Assembly: GCA_022711195.1 (NCBI GenBank)
Contig: JAKLFN010000016.1
Span: 1 to 19,295, forward strand
Source: Bacteroidota bacterium
GTDB taxonomy: Bacteria > Bacteroidota > Bacteroidia > Bacteroidales > VadinHA17
DNA: 19,295 nt
Direction: 5' to 3'
The position numbers and the translations under genes are program-made. Below, piece after piece: positions 6,663 to 14,651 of this stretch (the stretch's first letter is position 1; every line of letters begins with the position of its first letter). The notes beneath the pieces are model-generated. The model made no database searches, was not told where the DNA came from, and worked only from the letters and a program-made list of their open reading frames with translations.

Positions 6663-7733
6663 TTAACCTCCTATTATTTTTGATTTCAGAAAGTCCACAA
6701 CCTCTTCAGGCTCTGTGACAATACCTCCCATTCTCCCGTAATGGTACACTGGTACCCTGCCGTTTACCGAGAGCATTACATCTTCCACCATCTGGCCGGC
6801 GCTCATTTCCACCGACACCATCAGCTTAGCCTTTCCGGCAAGTTCACTGATCTGTTTTGAAGGAAATGGGAATAGCGTAATAGGCCTCAGCAATCCGACC
6901 TTTATACCCTGTGCACGTGCCAGCTGTATCGATTTCATACATACTCTTGCGCTCGTGCCATAAGCAACCAGGATATAATCAGCATCTTCGCACTGCAGCT
7001 CCTCGTAGCGGACTTCCTTTTCCCTTATCTCATTGTATTTGGCAACGAGTTTCCGGTTGAATTTTTCCTGCCTTTCCGGATCCAGGTCGAGTGAGGTAAT
7101 GATAACTCTTTCGCGTGTTGAGGGTTTTCCTGTTGTTGCCCATTCAGGAACTGTTTTCGATCTCTCCTTTTGAGGGCTCAGGTAAACTTTCTCCATCATT
7201 TGTCCTATGGCGCCGTCGGAGAGCATCATGACAGGGTTCCTGTATTTAAATGCCAGGTCGAAGCTCAGTTCGACAAAATCGGCCATTTCCTGTACCGATG
7301 CAGGAGCGAGAACAATAAGGTGATAATCGCCGTGTCCTCCTCCCTTAGTAGCCTGGAAATAATCGGACTGTGCAGGTTGAATAGTGCCCAGTCCGGGGCC
7401 TCCGCGAACCACATTGACAATCAGGCATGGAAGCTCAGCGCCTGCGATATATGTTATTCCTTCCTGCTTCAGGCTGATCCCTGGCGATGATGAAGTTGTC
7501 ATCACTTTCTTTCCGCATCCGGCGCCGCCATATACCATGTTAATGGCAGCCACTTCGCTTTCTGCCTGGAGAACGACCATACCGGTGGTATGATATGGAT
7601 CTGCTTCCATCAGGTATTCAAGTATTTCGCTCTGTGGAGTTATCGGGTAACCGAAATAGCCGTCAGCTCCTGCACGTATTGCAGCTTCGGCAACAGCCTC
7701 GTTCCCTTTCATAAGTCTTAATTCTCTTTCCAT
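6663..7733 (-). CDS. vorB: 2-oxoacid:ferredoxin oxidoreductase, alpha subunit, VorB type
   Basis: Alpha subunit, 356 residues. It starts MERELRLMKGNEAVAEAAIRAG, and GYPITPQSEI (28-37) is the conserved substrate-side loop. SSSPGISLKQEG, NVVRGGPGLGTI and QATKGGGHGDY are the pattern of VorB (3-methyl-2-oxobutanoate:ferredoxin oxidoreductase) rather than KorA, which usually has a QRxGPSTG-type segment. A branched-chain 2-oxoacid substrate is therefore the best guess from sequence, although substrate range in this family is broad and 2-oxoglutarate cannot be excluded. The start codon shares one base with the delta stop (TAATG), showing tight coupling. Together with delta, beta and gamma it forms a complete four-subunit enzyme. 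Confidence 0.88.
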   Translation of the reverse strand: MERELRLMKGNEAVAEAAIRAGADGYFGYPITPQSEILEYLMEADPYHTTGMVVLQAESEVAAINMVYGGAGCGKKVMTTSSSPGISLKQEGITYIAGAELPCLIVNVVRGGPGLGTIQPAQSDYFQATKGGGHGDYHLIVLAPASVQEMADFVELSFDLAFKYRNPVMMLSDGAIGQMMEKVYLSPQKERSKTVPEWATTGKPSTRERVIITSLDLDPERQEKFNRKLVAKYNEIREKEVRYEELQCEDADYILVAYGTSARVCMKSIQLARAQGIKVGLLRPITLFPFPSKQISELAGKAKLMVSVEMSAGQMVEDVMLSVNGRVPVYHYGRMGGIVTEPEEVVDFLKSKIIGG

Positions 7734-7957
7734 TATATCTTTGTTTTATAGACTGTTATCACACCATCCGGACAAACCATTGCGCAGTTCGCGCAACCTA
7801 TGCAAAGCTCCGGATTTGCGGGATAGGCATAAAAGTATCCTTTGTGATTCACTTCTTTAGCCATGGCTATGGTCCCTGTCGGACAGGAAACCATGCACAC
7901 CTCGCAGCCTTTGCACCTGTCAATATCAACAACAATACTTCCTCTGATCTTTGCCAT
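7733..7957 (-). CDS. 2-oxoacid:ferredoxin oxidoreductase, delta (2x[4Fe-4S] ferredoxin) subunit
   Basis: A 74-residue ferredoxin-like subunit with two complete [4Fe-4S] motifs: C15-x2-C18-x2-C21-x3-C25-P and a second C-x2-C-x2-C-x3-C-P around residues 52-64. It relays electrons from the ThDP subunit towards free ferredoxin. It begins 11 bases after the aminotransferase stop codon and its own stop overlaps the alpha start by one base. The separate delta gene is the four-subunit layout found in many anaerobes; there is no sign of truncation. Confidence 0.93.
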   Translation of the reverse strand: MAKIRGSIVVDIDRCKGCEVCMVSCPTGTIAMAKEVNHKGYFYAYPANPELCIGCANCAMVCPDGVITVYKTKI

Positions 7958-7968
7958 ATTTTTAATAT

Positions 7969-9291
7969 TTATTTTATCTGTTTCTGATGATCTTCATTGA
8001 ATATTTTAAGTCTCTTTTCAAGTTCCCCGAACAGGTCACGCGGAACCATTGACACACAGGCCCGGAGACCTTCCCTTTCACTTCCGGTAATATCGAGAGT
8101 TATGGCACTGATACCATATGATAACAGGTTTTTAAGGAGCTGCCTGCCGCTCATCGTCCTGTATGATATTGTAAAATAAAATCCGTCGGCAACCGGTTCA
8201 TCCAGATCCTTATCATACGTTATGCTGAAACCATTTTCGAGGAACATCTGCTTCATTATTACAGCTTTCTCTGCATACTCCTTAAGATCGTCGCGGTATT
8301 TATATCTACCGTCATTTACAGCCTTCAGAAGTGCAGCCAGGCCATACTGGACACTATGGCATACACCTGCCGACAGGCCATACAAGGCTCCAAAGATAAG
8401 AGAATGTCCAAATTTATCAGATGAATAATATCGTAACAGGTCGGGATATGACCTGTTAAAAAGATGGTCGGAGATTGCAATCATTCCGATTCTCTGGCCG
8501 GCATAGCTAAAAACCTTAGAGCTTGATATCAGAAGAACATAATCATCGGTATAATGTGCCACGGTGGGCTGGTATGGCGGCATCCCCGGTTTTGAATAAT
8601 CTTTTCTGAAGTCCATCCCGAAATAAGCAAGATCTTCGACAACGATCACACCATATTTTTTTGCCAGGCTGCCTATTATTTCAAGCTCCTCCTCGGTAAG
8701 GCATATCCATGTGGGATTGTTGGGGTTGGAATATACCAGCGAAGATATCTTTCCCGTGGCAAGGTATGATTCCAGCTTATCTTTCAGTTTTTTGCCCCTG
8801 TAATTATATACGTCGAAAGAGTGAAAATCGTGGCCAAGCATTTTCACCTGCTGCTTCTGAACGGGAAATCCCGGGTCGATGAACAAAGATCCTTCCTTGC
8901 TCCTGTCATTCCTGTTTGCCACGAGGAAAGTAACCATCCCTCCCATCATTGAGCCGACTGTAGGGATGCAGCCTTCAGGTTTAATATCAACATTGAGAAA
9001 GAGCTTGACGAACCTGGAGGTCTCTTTTTTAAGTTCAGGGATCCCTGATATCTCAGGATAGAGTGAAGCGACGCCGCTCTTCAGCGCTGCGATTTCAGCC
9101 TCAATCCCGATCTGTGGTGCAGGCAGCCCTGGGACGCCCATCTCCATCCTTACAAACCTTATTCCTGTCTTCACTTCCAGCAGGCTCACCAGGTGTGATA
9201 TCTCACGTATAGATCCTTTTCCCGGTTCCGGGAGGCCGTTTTCTGCCGATATTCTCTCAATAATATCCTTCGATATGGGTATTGTGCTCAT
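7969..9291 (-). CDS. PLP-dependent aminotransferase (class I/II)
   Basis: A fold-type I aminotransferase of 440 residues. Visible are SNPNNPT (188-194) with the Asn that contacts PLP, VVEDLAYF (217-224) with the Asp (D220) that pairs with the pyridine nitrogen, and SSSKVFSYAGQRIG (256-269) in which K259 should form the Schiff base. R267 belongs to the usual phosphate/substrate pocket. It is somewhat longer than typical AspC-like enzymes (about 400). The ATG at 9291 overlaps the stop of the acyl-CoA synthetase gene (ATGA) and the ferredoxin subunit follows after 11 bases, so its product is very likely the 2-oxoacid used by the oxidoreductase. The amino-acid substrate cannot be read from sequence; branched-chain or aromatic amino acids fit the Vor-like alpha subunit. 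Confidence 0.88.
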   Translation of the reverse strand: MSTIPISKDIIERISAENGLPEPGKGSIREISHLVSLLEVKTGIRFVRMEMGVPGLPAPQIGIEAEIAALKSGVASLYPEISGIPELKKETSRFVKLFLNVDIKPEGCIPTVGSMMGGMVTFLVANRNDRSKEGSLFIDPGFPVQKQQVKMLGHDFHSFDVYNYRGKKLKDKLESYLATGKISSLVYSNPNNPTWICLTEEELEIIGSLAKKYGVIVVEDLAYFGMDFRKDYSKPGMPPYQPTVAHYTDDYVLLISSSKVFSYAGQRIGMIAISDHLFNRSYPDLLRYYSSDKFGHSLIFGALYGLSAGVCHSVQYGLAALLKAVNDGRYKYRDDLKEYAEKAVIMKQMFLENGFSITYDKDLDEPVADGFYFTISYRTMSGRQLLKNLLSYGISAITLDITGSEREGLRACVSMVPRDLFGELEKRLKIFNEDHQKQIK

Positions 9292-11393
9292 GATTGCTTT
9301 TTCTTTGTTTCTGTTACCGGATGAACCGTAGCCGGTTTCTTTTCTATCCTTATCCTGGCGTCCACAACAGTTATCGACGAAGGTGTTCCTATCAGCGGGT
9401 TAAGGTCCATTTCCTTGATTTCAGTTGCATACCTCAGGAGGGTTGATAATCTGACAATTATCTCTGCGAACCGCTTCTCATCGATACCCTGTTTTCCTCT
9501 TGCTCCTTTAATAATCCTGTAGCTCTTAAGGCTTCTGATCATCGATTCTGCCTCCCGGAAATTCAACGGTGCCAGGCCTGACGAGAAGTCTCCGAGGACT
9601 TCAACAAATATCCCTCCCAGGCCACAGAGAATGATGTGTCCGAACTTAGGTTCATATTTGGCTCCGATAAAGAGCTCTGTACCTGTTATCATCTGCTGCA
9701 TCAGCACTGCTGTCACTCCCTTAATCTTCATCATCCTGTTGAATTCTGCGACAAGATGAGTCTTCGATTTTATGTTCAGGGTAACACCTCCCACATCTGA
9801 TTTATGCACCGGTCCGACCACTTTCAGCGCCAGCGGATATCCTGTTTTCTCAGCATTGGTAATCAGTTCCCGCCGTGTTCTGACGACAGCTTCAGCAGCA
9901 ACAGGAATGCTTGCCGCTTTTAGAAGAAGCTGTATATTACCAGGTTCAAGATAGCCATCCGGTGCCGACTCTATTATCTTCCTGATCGTCTTTATATCAA
10001 CACCATCGAGGAATATCTTTTCTTCGGCAGGGAACGGTGTATTCGATATTTTTATAAGCGCCCTGCCAAGCACCACCTCATCGGGAAAATTTATATGTCC
10101 TTTTGCCAGGAAATATTCCAGCTCGTTCTTTGAGCTTGCCACTGAGGGAAGAATCGGGAACAGAGGTTTTTTACATTCCTGTATTTTCCTGTGGAGAAGA
10201 TCATATATGGACATCATATCGTTGAGCCCGTTGCTTCCGAAGATCACCGTCATACCGTCGATCTGAGGCATCTCTTTATCGACATAATCAATGACCTGGC
10301 TGAGCTGTTCATTTGTTGCCGTGGCTATCAGGTCGATGGGATTATCGGCCGATGCTCCTGCGTTCATCATAGCAAGAAGCTTTTCATGAGGCTCACCTGT
10401 TATCTGCGGTATGTTCATCCCTCCTGATGCCAGGGCATCTGTAAGCATCACAGCTGGTCCTCCGGCATGGGTAATAATAGCTATATTCCTGCCCTTCAGA
10501 TGCTTATAGAAGAATACAGAGGCCACTGTTGTCAGCTCTTCCCTGCCCGCACACCGTACAATACCTGCTTTTCTGAATAACGCCTCCACAGCAGAGTCGG
10601 ATGATGCCAGTGCTCCTGTATGTGATGAAGCAGCACGGATGCCCGCTTCGCTGGTTCCTGCCTTTATCGCAGCTATCCTGCATCCTTTGCGGATAAGCGA
10701 CGAGGCATGATGAAGAAGCTTATCAGGGTCCTGGATGCTTTCGACATAAATGAGCTTTACCTTCGAGCTTGTCGCAGGGTCGTAAGTTGTATCCCAGTAT
10801 TCGAGGACATCTTCCACACCTGTCTGTGCGCTGTTACCGACAGAAAAGACGCTGGAGAATTTTACTCCTTTGGGGATTGCTGACTCAAAGATAAATACGG
10901 CAGTGGCTCCCGAGCCGGAAACAAAATCACATCCTCCCTGGCTGAGACCCGGAACCGGGGTTGTAAAGATACCGCTGTAGGCAGGAGTAATTACACCTAT
11001 GCAGTTCGGGCCTATGAGTGATCCGCCAGCCCTGTTTATGAGTTCTGCTATTTCTTTTTCGAGCCGCTTTCCTTCGTCGCCTGATTCACTGAAGCCTGCC
11101 GAGATTATGATGAATGCTTTTGTGTTTTTTTCCCGGATCAGAGTTTCAACGGCCGGCAGGCAATATTTTGCCTGTATGGCGAGAATGGCCAGGTCTGTCG
11201 CAGGAATATCTTTCAGGTCACGAAATGATTTTATACCCTGAACAATATCCTGTTTAGGATTTACCACACAGAGACTGCCTGTAAATTTGCCGTCTATTAT
11301 GTTTTTCAGGATTTTTCCTCCGGGCTTAAACAAGTCGTCGGAACCACCGACAACAACAATACTGCCCGGATTTATCAATTTATCGTTTATCAT
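9288..11393 (-). CDS. ADP-forming acyl-CoA synthetase (alpha-beta fusion)
   Basis: Converts acyl-CoA + ADP + Pi to acid + CoA + ATP, making ATP directly from the thioester. The 701 residues hold the full fused layout: a CoA-binding Rossmann domain (about 5-130, with IVVVGGSDD), two succinyl-CoA-ligase-like flavodoxin domains (about 150-450) and a C-terminal ATP-grasp domain (about 470-700). The catalytic histidine is in SSHTGALA (H258). The second, phosphate-shuttling histidine is in HKSDVGGV (H530). FVSGSGATA (157-165) near the middle is the usual loop. It is the first gene of the six-gene operon. Although often labelled acetyl-CoA synthetase, here the neighbours suggest branched-chain or other longer acyl-CoAs from the oxidoreductase. 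No clear promoter box was found upstream. Confidence 0.93.
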   Translation of the reverse strand: MINDKLINPGSIVVVGGSDDLFKPGGKILKNIIDGKFTGSLCVVNPKQDIVQGIKSFRDLKDIPATDLAILAIQAKYCLPAVETLIREKNTKAFIIISAGFSESGDEGKRLEKEIAELINRAGGSLIGPNCIGVITPAYSGIFTTPVPGLSQGGCDFVSGSGATAVFIFESAIPKGVKFSSVFSVGNSAQTGVEDVLEYWDTTYDPATSSKVKLIYVESIQDPDKLLHHASSLIRKGCRIAAIKAGTSEAGIRAASSHTGALASSDSAVEALFRKAGIVRCAGREELTTVASVFFYKHLKGRNIAIITHAGGPAVMLTDALASGGMNIPQITGEPHEKLLAMMNAGASADNPIDLIATATNEQLSQVIDYVDKEMPQIDGMTVIFGSNGLNDMMSIYDLLHRKIQECKKPLFPILPSVASSKNELEYFLAKGHINFPDEVVLGRALIKISNTPFPAEEKIFLDGVDIKTIRKIIESAPDGYLEPGNIQLLLKAASIPVAAEAVVRTRRELITNAEKTGYPLALKVVGPVHKSDVGGVTLNIKSKTHLVAEFNRMMKIKGVTAVLMQQMITGTELFIGAKYEPKFGHIILCGLGGIFVEVLGDFSSGLAPLNFREAESMIRSLKSYRIIKGARGKQGIDEKRFAEIIVRLSTLLRYATEIKEMDLNPLIGTPSSITVVDARIRIEKKPATVHPVTETKKKQS

Positions 11394-11792
11394 TATAAAA
11401 AAAAAGTGAGAGGTGAATTATTATCGAAATAATCCGGAAAAGCAGAAAAATCCTATAAACCGTAAAACCGCTTCAGGAAGCCGACATTCTGAGCTATTGA
11501 ATATAAATACAGCTCTGATTTATAACACTTTAGTAAATCCATACCATGAATAAACAGTAAAGCAATATAATAAAAATAATATGTACAAAACAGGATATTT
11601 GCAGATATAATAAACAGGTTAATAACCATGTTAATCAAATACTTTTATACTTTGTGTCCCTTTGAGAAAACCTTTGTGTTCCTTTGTGGTTAAATCTTTT
11701 ACCACAAAGGCGCACAAAGTACACACAAAGGACTCAAAGAGAAAAACCATTAAATTCGCAGATCCAATAAACTATGATAATATATTAATTAA
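11394..11792. other. Divergent AT-rich intergenic region with CACAAAG palindrome
   Basis: These 399 bases separate the starts of the fermentation operon (minus) and the dipeptidase (plus), so both promoters should be here. The first 250 bases are AT-rich and carry only a small minus-strand open frame (11453-11638) with hydrophobic, low-complexity content and no family resemblance. The rest is taken up by a CACAAAG-type palindrome (11650-11741). TAAATTCG at about 11753 on the plus strand is a one-mismatch candidate for a TAnnTTTG box before the dipeptidase, too weak to call. Confidence 0.6.
11650..11741. repeat. CACAAAG-type palindromic intergenic repeat, copy C
   Basis: The cleanest of the three copies. 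CCTTTGTGGT (11681-11690) and ACCACAAAGG (11701-11710) form a perfect 10 bp stem with a 10-base AT loop. The outer arms continue the pairing imperfectly with CTTTGTGT, CTTTGAG and CTTTGTGT on the left and CACAAAG, CACAAAGG and CTCAAAG on the right. It lies between two divergent start codons, unlike copies A and B, which are inside an operon, so a terminator role is not the common factor. Confidence 0.88.
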
Positions 11793-13406
11793 ATGATGAA
11801 AAAATCGATTTTAATTCTTTTTCTGGTTCTTATTCCAGGCTTTGCAATAAAATCCTATTCCCAATTTACATACAACGATCCAGATGGTCCGGGTTATGAT
11901 GAGAATTGTACAACAATAATGGTCGGACGGCTTGCCTCTGCCGACGGATCAGTGATGACTTCGCATACCTGCGACGGTAACTACCGTACGTGGCTTGGGA
12001 TCATTCCTGCAGCCAGGCACGAAAAAGGAACCATGCATCCGGTGTACTGGGGAACGCTGCATACCGAAGAGGCCTGGGATATGACCAACGTTTCAAAGAA
12101 GGGTGAGATCGAAGAAGCACCCGAAACTTTTGCTTACCTGAGCACAGCATATCCATGTCTTAACGAGAAGCAGCTGGCCATTGGTGAGACCACCATCTAT
12201 GGCAGGGAGGAACTTCGAAATGAAAGCGGACTCTTCCTGATAGAAGAATTACAGAAGATAGCCCTGCAGAGATGTACAACAGCAAGAGATGCTATAAGAC
12301 TCATAGGCCGGCTTGCAGAGGAATACGGGTATGCCGACCTGGCAGAATGTATAACCATTGCCGATCCACGCGAGGTATGGCATTTTGAAATAGCCGGATC
12401 GGGAAAAGGAAAACCGTCAGCGTTGTGGTGTGCACAGCGAATACCCGACGATCATGTTGGTATATGCGCCAACATACCAAGGATATCCACCGTCGATTTT
12501 AACAATCCCGATATGTTCATGTACAGCTCAAACCTGAAAAAGGCAGCAAAGGATCTTGGCTACTGGGACGGAAAAGAACCGCTAAAATTCTGGAAGGTGA
12601 TCAACGGGAAGAAACCATTTGCCATTCGCGAGTATTATGTTTTCAGCACTCTGGCACCATCACTCAATCTTTCATTTGATGCCGAAGAGCTGCCATTCTC
12701 GGTAAAACCCGAAAAGAGACTCTCGGCACAGGATGTAATGAAGTTCTTCAGGGAAACGTATGAAGGAACACAATGGGACATGACAAAAAACCTGATGGTA
12801 ACGGTTAAGAAGAAAGATGCCTCCGGCAATGAAGTTGAAGAGAAAGTTAAATCGCCAATGGCCAGCAACTGGATGAATGCCGACTGGAGGAACCTGATAA
12901 ACGAACTGAAACCAGGGACAATTGAACGGCAGCGAACAATTGCCATCACCGGTTGTTCATACTCACATGTAATACAGTGCCGTAGCTGGCTCCCCGATGA
13001 AGTGGGGGCTGTTGCCTGGTTCTCATTTGATAATCCGGGCCAGAGTCCGAGGATACCGATCTTTTCAGGGGTACTCCGGCTTCCTCAGTCGTTTAACATC
13101 TGTGGCCAACAGAGATACAGGACAGATGCGGCAATTTGGGCATTCAGGGAAACAAACAGGCTGGCAACTGTAAACTGGTCGAAAAACAGGGAGTTGATAG
13201 AGAATGCTGTTAAAGAACTGGAAGATAAAGCCATCGCAGAGCTACCTCTTGTTGAGAACAGGGTGAAAGAACTGGTGAGTGAAGGAAAGCATGAGGAGGC
13301 AGGAAAATATGTTACCTCATATACAGAGAGCTTTGCCGGTCTGGCAATGACCAGGTGGCAGGAGATGAAGGTGACGCTTTGGGGAATGTATGGAAGAGGG
13401 TTTTAA
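11793..13406 (+). CDS. Secreted C69-family dipeptidase
   Basis: An N-terminal-nucleophile hydrolase of peptidase family C69 (PepD-like dipeptidases), 537 residues. It starts with a signal peptide: MMKK, a hydrophobic core (SILILFLVLIPGFAI), then SYSQ near residue 24, so it should act in the periplasm or outside the cell. The nucleophile is C39 in ENCTTIMVGRLASADGS, which matches the family's conserved C-T-T-x-x-V-G-x-x-A-S-x-D-G-S pattern; in family members the Cys becomes the N-terminus after removal of a propeptide, here residues 25-38. Either of the two adjacent ATG codons could be the start. It is read away from the amino-acid fermentation operon and would supply free amino acids for it. 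An 8 bp tandem array begins inside its stop codon. Confidence 0.9.
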   Translation: MMKKSILILFLVLIPGFAIKSYSQFTYNDPDGPGYDENCTTIMVGRLASADGSVMTSHTCDGNYRTWLGIIPAARHEKGTMHPVYWGTLHTEEAWDMTNVSKKGEIEEAPETFAYLSTAYPCLNEKQLAIGETTIYGREELRNESGLFLIEELQKIALQRCTTARDAIRLIGRLAEEYGYADLAECITIADPREVWHFEIAGSGKGKPSALWCAQRIPDDHVGICANIPRISTVDFNNPDMFMYSSNLKKAAKDLGYWDGKEPLKFWKVINGKKPFAIREYYVFSTLAPSLNLSFDAEELPFSVKPEKRLSAQDVMKFFRETYEGTQWDMTKNLMVTVKKKDASGNEVEEKVKSPMASNWMNADWRNLINELKPGTIERQRTIAITGCSYSHVIQCRSWLPDEVGAVAWFSFDNPGQSPRIPIFSGVLRLPQSFNICGQQRYRTDAAIWAFRETNRLATVNWSKNRELIENAVKELEDKAIAELPLVENRVKELVSEGKHEEAGKYVTSYTESFAGLAMTRWQEMKVTLWGMYGRGF

Positions 13407-13484
13407 TGGTGCAATGGTACAATGGTGCAATGGTGCGAGGGTGCGAGGGTGCGAGGGTACGGGGGTGCGAGGGTACGAAGGTGA
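13405..13484. repeat. 8 bp tandem array (AATGGTGC / GAGGGTGC), 10 units
   Basis: Ten contiguous 8-base units read AATGGTGC, AATGGTAC, AATGGTGC, AATGGTGC, GAGGGTGC, GAGGGTGC, GAGGGTAC, GGGGGTGC, GAGGGTAC, GAAGGTGA. Two unit types follow each other in blocks, and G/A at position 7 varies. The array starts in the TAA stop codon of the dipeptidase and ends 12 bases before the hydE start, so it forms nearly the whole leader of hydE. Copy number is likely to vary by slippage. Confidence 0.92.
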
Positions 13485-13496
13485 AGAGACATTGAA

Positions 13497-14582
13497 ATGA
13501 GAAGAAAAGAGATACTCAATAAAAACTCTTTTTCAAAAGAGGATATTGTTGCCCTTCTTCAGGCTGAAGGTGAAGAGCGAAAACTGCTTTTCAGCAAATC
13601 GGCGGAAATAAAAGAAGAATATATCGGTAAAAAAGTTTGGTTCAGGGGGCTAATCGAATTTTCTAATGTATGCGGTAAAGATTGCCTTTACTGTGGTATC
13701 AGAAAAGGAAATAAAAACCTGAAACGTTATAACCTCTCCGACGACGAGATTATTGCTGCAGCAAAATTCGCCTTCGACAATAATTACGGGTCTATTGCCC
13801 TGCAGTCGGGTGAAATTGAGAGTCCGGCATTTACAAAACGAGTAACAAAATTACTCAATTCTATAAAAGAGCTATCGGCAGGGAAACTGGGTATTACCCT
13901 GTCGGTAGGAGAACAGGAACCGGAGGTCTACAGAGAGTGGTACAATGCCGGGGCACACAGGTACCTGCTCAGGGTTGAATCGACAAACAGCGACCTTTAC
14001 AGCAAGATCCATCCTGCCGACAAAAAACATGACTTTCAACGCAGGCTTGATTGTCTGAAGAGCCTGCAGGATATCGGATACCAGACAGGCACAGGAGTAA
14101 TGATCGGACTTCCTTTTCAGACACCTGATGACCTTGCCGGCGACCTTCTCTTCATGAAAGAGTTTGACATCGATATGTGTGGCATGGGTCCATATATAGA
14201 ACATGCCGACACTCCTCTGATCGTGCATGCAGGTAATCTTCTTCCCCTTAAAGAGAGATTTGATCTTACTCTTAAAATGATCGCTGTTCTCAGGATCATG
14301 ATGAAAGACATCAATATTGTTGCCGCGACAGCCCTTCAGGCTATTGATCCCATAGGCAGAGAAAAAGCGGTGAAGATCGGCGCCAACATTCTGATGCCTA
14401 ACATAACCCCCGGAAAATACCGCGACAGCTACAAGCTATATGACAATAAACCCTGTACTGATGACTCAGCAGAGGATTGCCAGAGCTGCCTCGAAGCAAG
14501 GGTCTCGCTGGCAGATGCAGAAGTTGTTTATGGTGAATGGGGGGATTCTCAGCATTACGACAAGAGGCGCAGAGGGAGATAG
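13497..14582 (+). CDS. hydE: [FeFe]-hydrogenase maturation radical SAM enzyme HydE
   Basis: A radical SAM enzyme that helps build the 2Fe subcluster of the [FeFe]-hydrogenase active site together with HydG and HydF. The 361 residues show the radical SAM cluster motif C59-x3-C63-x2-C66 in SNVCGKDCLYCGIR, followed by a glycine-rich SAM-binding region and SVGEQ and GVMIGLP segments typical of HydE. Near the C-terminus C320-x7-C328-x2-C331 is the second, optional Fe-S site known from Thermotoga HydE. The ATG at 13497 fits family length. It stands alone on the plus strand, opposite in direction to hydG, with tandem arrays on both sides; no promoter box is visible, so it may be read through from the dipeptidase. 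No hydF is in the window. Confidence 0.94.
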   Translation: MRRKEILNKNSFSKEDIVALLQAEGEERKLLFSKSAEIKEEYIGKKVWFRGLIEFSNVCGKDCLYCGIRKGNKNLKRYNLSDDEIIAAAKFAFDNNYGSIALQSGEIESPAFTKRVTKLLNSIKELSAGKLGITLSVGEQEPEVYREWYNAGAHRYLLRVESTNSDLYSKIHPADKKHDFQRRLDCLKSLQDIGYQTGTGVMIGLPFQTPDDLAGDLLFMKEFDIDMCGMGPYIEHADTPLIVHAGNLLPLKERFDLTLKMIAVLRIMMKDINIVAATALQAIDPIGREKAVKIGANILMPNITPGKYRDSYKLYDNKPCTDDSAEDCQSCLEARVSLADAEVVYGEWGDSQHYDKRRRGR

Positions 14583-14651
14583 TTACAGGTTGCAGGTTGC
14601 AGGTTGCAGGTTGCAGGTTGCAAGTTACAGGTTGCAAGTTACAGGTTGCAA
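14582..14651. repeat. 7 bp tandem array (GTTGCAG / GTTACAG), 10 units
   Basis: Ten contiguous 7-base units read GTTACAG, GTTGCAG four times, GTTGCAA, GTTACAG, GTTGCAA, GTTACAG, GTTGCAA. It starts with the last base of the hydE stop codon (TAG) and ends one base before the stop codon of the converging TM1266-like gene, so it is the complete intergenic region. Because both genes end in it, changes in copy number would not alter either protein. Confidence 0.95.

Noticed and set aside
11453..11638. 61-codon minus-strand frame upstream of the acyl-CoA synthetase
   Set aside because: AT-rich, low-complexity hydrophobic translation with no start context or family similarity; kept as intergenic.
13405..14651. 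The tandem arrays as CRISPR or as coding repeats
   Set aside because: Units are 7-8 bases, contiguous and without spacers; both arrays begin inside stop codons and no open frame uses them.
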